A DNA stretch of 11,716 nucleotides, from NCBI GenBank assembly GCA_034658975.1, contig JAYEGJ010000061.1, forward strand, positions 1 through 11,716, in the 5' to 3' direction. The notes under the pieces are model-generated. The model was given only the letters and a program-made list of their open reading frames with translations. It had not been told where the DNA came from and did no database searches. Of the stretch, positions 7,193 through 11,716 are shown piece by piece (position 1 is the stretch's first letter; each line of letters begins with the position of its first letter). The position numbers were made by a program, and so were the translations under genes. Source of the DNA: SZUA-217 sp034658975. GTDB taxonomy: Bacteria > Actinomycetota > Acidimicrobiia > Spongiisociales > ZC4RG35.

Positions 7193-8282
7193 TGTCTACT
7201 CCCGCCAGGAGCTCGTTCCAGCTTGCGATGAACTTGGAGACGCCTTCCATCTCGAGGGTCTTGGTCACGTCTCCGTAGTCGACGCCGGCCTGTTCCAGGT
7301 GGTGCAGAGTTGTACGAGCATGGGCGACGTCGATTGCATCGAAGGATCGGGGATTGGAGAGACCGTGATCCTGATAGGCCGCAATCGTGTCCAAGGGCAT
7401 CGTGTTGATCGTGTTGGAGGCCACGAGACCGTCTACGTAGAGAAGGTCGTCATAGGCCGGATTCTTGGTTGAGGTAGATGCCCAGAGTGGTTTCTGCGGA
7501 CGGGCTCCCTTGCCGGCGAGGAGCCCGTAGCGAATCGATCCGAACTCGTTGGTGAAGACCCCATATGCGACGCGAGCGTTGGCAACGGCGGTCGTTCCTT
7601 GGAGCGCCTCGGCCTCCGGGGTGCCCAACTGCTCGAGCCTCTTGTCCACCTCGGTGTCGAACCGTGATACAAAGAACGATGCGACCGAGGCAACCGTCGA
7701 CATGTCGCCTCCTATCTCATGAAAGTGATCCAGGCCGTCGAGGTAGGCGTCGATCACTTCGGCATATCGCTCGAGCGAGAAGATGAGTGTGACATTGACC
7801 GAGATCCCTTCACCGATCAGACGTCTGATTGCGGGGATTCCCTTGGCTGTGGCCGGCACCTTGATCAAGAGGTTCGGTCGGTCTATCCGCTTGGCCCAAT
7901 CTCGAGCCTCGGCGACGGTGGCGTCGGTATCCGAGGCCAGGGTGGGGGAAACCTCGACCGAGACGAACCCGTCGCGCCCGTCCGTCGACTTGTAAACGTC
8001 GGCAAGTACGTCACAGGCGCGGGTGATGTCATCTGCCATCAGACTCTTGACGATCTGCTCCGTTGAGGATCCCGCCGACTTGAGATCCTGAAGCTGGGGC
8101 GTGTAGTCATCGGAGCCGACGATGGCGCTGGCAAAGATGGTCGGGTTCGAGGTGACCCCAGTGATCGCATCTTCCTCGATACGGCGAGTCAGTTCGCCCG
8201 TGTCGAGCATCGAGCGGGAGATGGAGTCGGACCACACGCTGACGCCAGCGTGGTGCAGGCCATGGAGATTGGAGTTCGGCAT
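7185..8282 (-). CDS. tal: Transaldolase
   Basis: The enzyme moves a dihydroxyacetone unit between sugar phosphates in the non-oxidative pentose phosphate pathway. The 365-aa product has the long actinobacterial form. Motifs from the chosen start: AGVSVWSDSISR (about 12-23), GVTSNPTIF (42-50), LLIKVPAT (138-145) with Schiff-base Lys141, SVNVTLIFS (161-169), SVASFFVSRFDTEVDKRL (199-216), PLWASTSTKNPAYDDLLYVD, and KFIASWNELL near the end. The ATG at 8282 is chosen because the residues after it align with the start of known actinobacterial transaldolases and because TACCCT lies 7 nt upstream. An in-frame ATG at 8321 would add 13 residues of no family likeness. A VapBC-like pair lies upstream on the same strand, and a membrane-protein gene overlaps its 3' end. 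No other pentose phosphate gene is in the window. Confidence 0.96.
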   Translation of the reverse strand: MPNSNLHGLHHAGVSVWSDSISRSMLDTGELTRRIEEDAITGVTSNPTIFASAIVGSDDYTPQLQDLKSAGSSTEQIVKSLMADDITRACDVLADVYKSTDGRDGFVSVEVSPTLASDTDATVAEARDWAKRIDRPNLLIKVPATAKGIPAIRRLIGEGISVNVTLIFSLERYAEVIDAYLDGLDHFHEIGGDMSTVASVASFFVSRFDTEVDKRLEQLGTPEAEALQGTTAVANARVAYGVFTNEFGSIRYGLLAGKGARPQKPLWASTSTKNPAYDDLLYVDGLVASNTINTMPLDTIAAYQDHGLSNPRSFDAIDVAHARTTLHHLEQAGVDYGDVTKTLEMEGVSKFIASWNELLAGVDNV

Positions 8283-8284
8283 GA

Positions 8285-8296
8285 GGGCAAGGGTAG
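8285..8296 (-). promoter_or_regulatory. TACCCT -10-like box for tal
   Basis: Read on the minus strand, CTACCCTTGCCC ends 2 nt before the tal ATG. The TANNNT hexamer TACCCT is at 8290-8295, 7 nt from the start codon, as expected for a leaderless transcript. The same 12 bases occur before the cobalamin-binding gene at 9169-9180. No clear -35 element is seen. Confidence 0.4.
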
Positions 8297-8336
8297 AACC
8301 CGCGTCGAGAACGTGTGCCATTCTCGGCAGAGCGCT

Positions 8337-8753
8337 TTACTCCATGTCAAAGGGGAGGAGCTTGAAGTGTCGGCCGTCGAGGCCGCGGATCGCCCGGAAA
8401 TGACGCTGGTCGAGGGTGAGGATCTCGTTGGTGTTGTACCGCTTGGCGAGTACCACGAGAGAGGCGTCGGTGAGGCCGATATTGATGTCGGCGTAGGTCT
8501 CCATAACGTCGAGTGCTGTCAGCAGGTCACCCGACTCGAAGGTAGCGATCTCGTATTCAGGCTCCGCGAGGCGAGCGAGGACGCGACCGGCCACCTTGCC
8601 CCCGTGTCGTTGGGTGACCAAGTAGTCGAGCTCGCACAATACGAGCGGTGACACGATCAGTTGGTCTGCGGAATTGATCGCGGCCAAAGAGTCTTCTTCG
8701 TGAGGCTGATGGGCGATCAGACCGCTGATGAGACCGCCGGTATCACAGATCAA
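8337..8753 (-). CDS. PIN-domain toxin, VapC-like ribonuclease
   Basis: This 138-aa product has the layout of a VapC toxin, a Mg-dependent endoribonuclease that commonly cleaves tRNA or rRNA. The four acidic residues of the PIN active site are visible: Asp4 in MICDTGGL, Glu41 in LCELDYL, Asp96 in LTDAS and Asp115 in TLDQRHF. Translation is taken from a TTG (8751-8753) that overlaps the antitoxin stop by 4 bp, the usual coupling in type II toxin-antitoxin pairs. No in-frame ATG lies near that position. The active site looks intact. Cleavage target and activity cannot be told from sequence. Confidence 0.9.
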   Translation of the reverse strand: MICDTGGLISGLIAHQPHEEDSLAAINSADQLIVSPLVLCELDYLVTQRHGGKVAGRVLARLAEPEYEIATFESGDLLTALDVMETYADINIGLTDASLVVLAKRYNTNEILTLDQRHFRAIRGLDGRHFKLLPFDME

Positions 8754-8998
8754 TGTCCACCCATCGAGTCTTCGCCCAGCCCTTCGAGGAGTTCATCGAC
8801 GCGTCCAGCAAGGTCCTCACCGACTCCCTCCGGAATGGCCGGTGTCTGGATCCTCCGCTTCGGTCGAGACTCGAGGGCTGCTTGAACCGCACCCCGGATC
8901 ACCTCAGCCTCGGTCACGCCGCGCCTGGCCGCCTCGTGCTCGATGGCGGCCTTCATCTCATCGGGGAGGTAGATGGTGGTGCGTTTCACGCCATACAT
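8750..8998 (-). CDS. Ribbon-helix-helix antitoxin, VapB-like
   Basis: This short protein (82 aa) has an N-terminal ribbon-helix-helix DNA-binding domain: beta strand VKRTTIYLP (4-12), then helices around residues 13-25 and 29-42. A C-terminal tail, DLAGRVDELLEGLGED (62-77), resembles the toxin-binding segment of VapB-type antitoxins. It should neutralise the adjoining PIN toxin and repress its own operon. The ATG at 8998 is chosen because the DNA-binding fold begins at once and AAGG lies 9 nt upstream. The frame remains open further upstream, but those residues look non-coding. The toxin gene overlaps the stop by 4 bp. Confidence 0.85.
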   Translation of the reverse strand: MYGVKRTTIYLPDEMKAAIEHEAARRGVTEAEVIRGAVQAALESRPKRRIQTPAIPEGVGEDLAGRVDELLEGLGEDSMGGH

Positions 8999-9019
8999 AT
9001 TGCCATACCTTGTCGACAC
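8990..9019 (-). promoter_or_regulatory. Candidate operator of the toxin-antitoxin operon
   Basis: A perfect 8-bp palindrome, TGTCGACA, lies at 9012-9019, 13 bp upstream of the antitoxin ATG. GCCATAC occurs twice, at 8990-8996 and 9003-9009, as direct repeats 13 bp apart. Ribbon-helix-helix antitoxins usually bind short repeated or palindromic sites just before their own gene, so this is a plausible autoregulatory site. No -10/-35 pair is clear. Confidence 0.35.
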
Positions 9020-9168
9020 CGACCGACTTTGGCCCCTTGCCTCCTGGACGGAAGGACTTGTCCCGGGTGGGGGATCAAATCGAGGCGTTAGTTGCGGAGC
9101 TTGGGGTGTGGGCCAAACAGGCGCTGGTCGGTCGGGGCTTCCGCCTCGCCGCAACATCACATAAACAA

Positions 9169-9180
9169 CTACCCTTGCCC
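9169..9180 (+). promoter_or_regulatory. TACCCT -10-like box for the mutase subunit and sucCD operon
   Basis: CTACCCTTGCCC repeats exactly the 12 bases found before tal on the other strand. TACCCT (9170-9175) ends 11 nt before the ATG at 9187, so the 5' leader would be only a few bases long. The surrounding bases are AT-rich for this genome, as expected of a promoter. No convincing -35 was found. The 188 bp between 8999 and 9186 otherwise hold only the toxin-antitoxin control region and an in-frame alternative GTG at 9067. Confidence 0.4.
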
Positions 9181-9186
9181 GCCGGA

Positions 9187-9582
9187 ATGCCACGAAGAAT
9201 TCTCATTGCCAAACCAGGGCTCGACGGGCACGATCGTGGCGCCAAGGTGATCGCCAGGGCACTGCGCGACGCTGGTTATGAGGTCATCTACTCGGGTCTT
9301 CATCAGACACCCGCTCAGATTGCCGAGATCGCCGTCCAGGAAGACGTCGACGCCATCGGACTGTCTTCCCTCTCGGGTGCCCACCGGACCCTCTTCCCCC
9401 AGGTCGTCGCCGAACTCGAGGTGCGGGATTCGGCCGACATTGTCGTGTTTGGCGGAGGTGTGATCCCCGAAGCCGATATCCGGGGGCTCCTCGAATCCGG
9501 AATCGCCGTCATATTCACCCCGGGCGCCCCACTCGATGAGATCACCTCTTGGGTGGCGGAGAACGTCCCGCCAAAGGTTTGA
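9187..9582 (+). CDS. Stand-alone cobalamin-binding subunit of a methylmalonyl-CoA-type mutase
   Basis: The 131-aa product matches the C-terminal B12-binding domain of acyl-CoA mutases. DGHDRG (13-18) is the DxHxxG motif, whose His15 would ligate cobalt from below in base-off binding. SSLSGAH (60-66) and FGGGVIP (88-94) line the cofactor's nucleotide tail. The catalytic TIM-barrel subunit is absent, so this must pair with a large subunit encoded elsewhere. That could be a methylmalonyl-CoA, isobutyryl-CoA or related mutase; the substrate cannot be read from this half. Position directly before sucC (13-bp gap) favours the methylmalonyl-CoA to succinyl-CoA reaction. ATG 9187 is chosen because the fold begins there and a TACCCT box precedes it. 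A GTG at 9067 with GGAAGGA 9 nt upstream would add 40 residues of weak coding character. Confidence 0.9.
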   Translation: MPRRILIAKPGLDGHDRGAKVIARALRDAGYEVIYSGLHQTPAQIAEIAVQEDVDAIGLSSLSGAHRTLFPQVVAELEVRDSADIVVFGGGVIPEADIRGLLESGIAVIFTPGAPLDEITSWVAENVPPKV

Positions 9583-9595
9583 GGAAAGGAAACAA

Positions 9596-10819
9596 TTGAA
9601 GATCCACGAGTACCAGGCCAAGCAGCTCATGGCATCGCGGGGGATCCCTGTGCCCAAGGGACGCGTGGCAGGTTCCGTCGACGAGGCGGCCGCTGCCGTC
9701 AGGCCCCTCATCGAGGAGTCGGGCAACCCGGTCGTCGTCGTGAAGTCGCAGATCCATGCTGGAGGACGGGGCAAGGGAACCTTCAAGGAACACCCCGAAA
9801 CGAGGGGTGTCAACGTGATCACGGCCGGTATCGACGGTGGCCCCGGAGCGGCGGAAGAGGCTGTTCGGGAGTTGTCCAAGAAAATGCTCGGATCGACCCT
9901 CGTCACCATCCAGACCGGCGAGGAAGGAAAGGTCGTCAACCGGCTATACGTCGAGCAAGGGATCGACATCGCCCGCGAGCTCTATCTGGCGGTTCTCCTC
10001 GACCGGTCCTCGTCACGAAACATCGTCATGGCTTCCACGGAAGGCGGCATGGAGATCGAAACGGTGGCCGCCGAGACACCGGAGAAGATCCTCAAGGCGG
10101 AGATCGATCCGGCCATCGGCCTCGCTCCGTTCCAGGCCAATGAACTGGCGACAGGTCTCCAACTGGAAGGCGACGCCGCCAAGAACTTCGGCAAGTTCGT
10201 CCGGGCTCTTGCCGATGCCGCAGCGGAATGGGACACCGATCTGGTCGAAATCAACCCGTTGGTTGTCACCACCGACGGCGAGGTGATCGCCCTGGACGGG
10301 AAGATGGCCATCGACGACAACGCCCTCTACCGGCATCCCGACATTGCCGACATGCGCGACGAGACCGAGGAAGATGCTTCCGAGATCGCCGCCAAGAACG
10401 CCGGGCTCAACTACATCAAGCTCGACGGGACCATCGGCTGTCTGGTGAACGGTGCCGGGCTCGCTATGGCAACCATGGACACCATCAAGCATGTGGGTGG
10501 CGAGCCGGCCAATTTCTTGGATGTCGGTGGAGGCGCAACAGCCGATCAGGTGGCCACCGCATTCCAGATCATCACCAGGGATCCCAACGTCGAGGGCATA
10601 TTCGTCAACATCTTCGGCGGCATCATGCTCTGCGACATCATCGCCGAGGGCATTGTTGAGGCGGTCAACCGGGTGGGTCTGGAGGTTCCTCTGGTGGTGC
10701 GGCTCGAGGGAACAAACGTGGAGAGAGGCAAGCAAATCATCGACGAGTCGGATCTCGAGGTGGTCAGCGCTGACAGCCTTAGAGACGGTGCCGAGAAGAT
10801 CCTGGAGTTGACCAAGTGA
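9596..10819 (+). CDS. sucC: Succinate-CoA ligase (ADP/GDP-forming), beta subunit
   Basis: This is the beta subunit of succinyl-CoA synthetase, which makes ATP or GTP from succinyl-CoA in the TCA cycle. The start is TTG at 9596: the family's N-terminal signature follows directly (MKIHEYQAKQL), and GAGGAAAGGA (9581-9590) is a strong ribosome-binding site 5 nt upstream. The 407-aa product has an ATP-grasp domain with GGRGKG (56-61), ELYLAVLLDRSS (128-139) and EINPLV (218-223). A C-terminal CoA-ligase domain follows with NGAGLAMATMD (285-295), GGEPANFLDVGGGA (301-314), FVNIFGGI (336-343) and RLEGTN (369-374). It is about 20 residues longer than the E. coli protein, mostly from an insertion at about residues 62-78. 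The type resembles proteobacterial SucC more than the MDLFEYQ-type actinobacterial form. sucD overlaps its stop. Confidence 0.97.
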   Translation: MKIHEYQAKQLMASRGIPVPKGRVAGSVDEAAAAVRPLIEESGNPVVVVKSQIHAGGRGKGTFKEHPETRGVNVITAGIDGGPGAAEEAVRELSKKMLGSTLVTIQTGEEGKVVNRLYVEQGIDIARELYLAVLLDRSSSRNIVMASTEGGMEIETVAAETPEKILKAEIDPAIGLAPFQANELATGLQLEGDAAKNFGKFVRALADAAAEWDTDLVEINPLVVTTDGEVIALDGKMAIDDNALYRHPDIADMRDETEEDASEIAAKNAGLNYIKLDGTIGCLVNGAGLAMATMDTIKHVGGEPANFLDVGGGATADQVATAFQIITRDPNVEGIFVNIFGGIMLCDIIAEGIVEAVNRVGLEVPLVVRLEGTNVERGKQIIDESDLEVVSADSLRDGAEKILELTK

Positions 10820-11716
10820 GCATCCTCGTCGACATGGACACCAGGGTTCTGGTTCAAGGCCTGGGCAGAACGGGCCAGTTCCACACCGACAAGGCCATTG
10901 CCTATGGGACACAGATGGTGGCAGGCGTGCACCCGACCCGGGCGGGCACGACATTCACCTTCGAGGGCGAGACCGACCACTCGGGAGTTCAGGGCCGGGA
11001 CGACACCTACTCGGTTGACATTCCGGTGTTCGCCACCGTGAAGCAAGCGGTCGAAGCCACCGGCGCAAACGCCTCCGTCGTCTACGTGCCACCTCCGTTC
11101 GCCGCCGACGCGATCATGGAATCCACCGCCGCCGGGCTCGACCTTGTTGTCGCCATCACCGAAGGCATCCCTGTCGCCGACATGGTCAAGGCCAAGCGCT
11201 ACATGGAAGGAAAGGGCACCCGCCTGGTTGGCCCGAACTGCCCCGGCGTCATCACCCCTGGGGAATGCAAGATCGGGATCATGCCTGGCTACATCCACGA
11301 ACGCGGGCGTATCGGAGTGGTCTCGCGCTCGGGAACCCTCACCTACGAGGCCGTCCACCAGGTCACCCAGCTGGGACTCGGCCAGACCACTGCCGTGGGG
11401 ATCGGCGGTGATCCTGTCAACGGCACAGACTTCGTCGATGTCCTCGCCATGTTCGAGGCCGACGACGAGACCGAAGGCGTCGTCATGATCGGAGAGATCG
11501 GTGGCACGGCAGAAGAAGAGGCTGCCGGGTTCATCAAATCCAAGATGACCAAGCCAGTGGCAGGTTTTATTGCCGGAACGACCGCCCCTCCGGGCAAGCG
11601 TATGGGACATGCCGGGGCCATCGTGTCCGGAGGCAAAGGCACAGCCGCGGCCAAGATCGAGGCGATGGAGGCAGCAGGGATAGTCGTCGCCGAGACCCCG
11701 TCCGACTTGGGCGCGG
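10816..11716 (+). CDS. sucD: Succinate-CoA ligase, alpha subunit, 3'-truncated by window edge
   Basis: This is the alpha subunit, which binds CoA and carries the phosphohistidine intermediate. It starts at GTG 10816-10818, overlapping the sucC TGA by 4 bp (GTGA), so the pair is translationally coupled. The first 300 residues are in the window, nearly the full usual length. Features: VLVQGLGRTGQFHT (11-24), the N-terminal CoA-binding loop; PNCPGVITPGECKIGI (140-155); SRSGTLTYEAV (170-180); GIGGDP (195-200); GEIGGTAEEEAA (226-237); and GHAGAIVSGGKGTA (264-277) with active-site His265. Two departures are seen. The CoA loop is one residue shorter than the common GITGREGQFHT. An insertion of about 18 residues relative to E. 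coli lies between TRAGTT and IPVF (about 47-69); mycobacterial and streptomycete proteins have a shorter one here. Confidence 0.97.
   Translation, partial: MSILVDMDTRVLVQGLGRTGQFHTDKAIAYGTQMVAGVHPTRAGTTFTFEGETDHSGVQGRDDTYSVDIPVFATVKQAVEATGANASVVYVPPPFAADAIMESTAAGLDLVVAITEGIPVADMVKAKRYMEGKGTRLVGPNCPGVITPGECKIGIMPGYIHERGRIGVVSRSGTLTYEAVHQVTQLGLGQTTAVGIGGDPVNGTDFVDVLAMFEADDETEGVVMIGEIGGTAEEEAAGFIKSKMTKPVAGFIAGTTAPPGKRMGHAGAIVSGGKGTAAAKIEAMEAAGIVVAETPSDLGA

Noticed and set aside
8283..8321. ATG at 8321 as tal start
   Set aside because: The extra 13 residues are unlike transaldolase N termini. The ATG at 8282 aligns with the family and has a TACCCT box.
9067..9186. GTG with GGAAGGA 9 nt upstream, giving a 40-residue longer mutase subunit
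   Set aside because: The added residues have mixed third-position base use and match no known extension, and an AT-rich stretch with a TACCCT box lies just before ATG 9187. Kept only as an alternative.
8999..9186. Possible RNA gene in the divergent intergenic region
   Set aside because: No tRNA-like arms, riboswitch core or strong hairpin series could be made out. In particular, no cobalamin riboswitch features are seen before the B12-binding gene.
9536..9595. ATG at 9536 as sucC start
   Set aside because: It would overlap the upstream gene by 47 bp and add 20 residues absent from the family. TTG 9596 has a strong ribosome-binding site and the conserved N terminus.
10546..11610. Long open frame antisense to sucC and sucD
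   Set aside because: It is a mirror of strongly supported coding sequence with no recognisable motif of its own.

Overview
The window reads as a dense, GC-rich bacterial chromosome segment of mostly housekeeping genes. I see no insertion sequence, CRISPR array, rRNA or tRNA. An actinobacterial host is the best guess, perhaps a deep class such as Acidimicrobiia. The reasons are the actinobacterial-style transaldolase, the frequent non-ATG starts, the TANNNT boxes placed for leaderless transcripts, and the order pcrA ... sucC-sucD, which recalls mycobacterial uvrD1-sucC-sucD. This is inference: SucC and much of SucD look more like the proteobacterial type.

Left part (1-4164, + strand): the 3' two thirds of guaA, then two signalling genes. 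The first is a CheA-like hybrid kinase (HPt, dimerisation region, ATPase, CheW-like domain, C-terminal receiver). The second is a small membrane-anchored histidine kinase with no sensor domain. No receptor, CheW, CheY or stand-alone response regulator lies nearby. Each kinase gene is preceded by the same bipartite element, TTCAG-N15-GCCGATA(G/A), whose right half matches the -10 box of sigma-28 (FliA/WhiG) promoters. I consider this the most interesting signal in the window.

Middle (4236-8282): pcrA/uvrD-type helicase on +, meeting tail to tail, with a 4-bp overlap, a minus-strand pair. That pair is transaldolase (tal) followed by an uncharacterised three-helix membrane protein, joined by an 8-bp overlap. 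A VapBC-like toxin-antitoxin pair (8337-8998, minus) lies upstream of tal.

Right part (9187-11716, + strand): a stand-alone cobalamin-binding subunit of a methylmalonyl-CoA-type mutase, then sucC (TTG start) and sucD (GTG start overlapping the sucC stop; cut by the window end). The three genes look like one operon linking acyl-CoA carbon-skeleton rearrangement to succinyl-CoA and the TCA cycle. The starts of pcrA, tal and the mutase subunit each follow a TACC(A/C)T box at short distance, suggesting leaderless or near-leaderless transcription.
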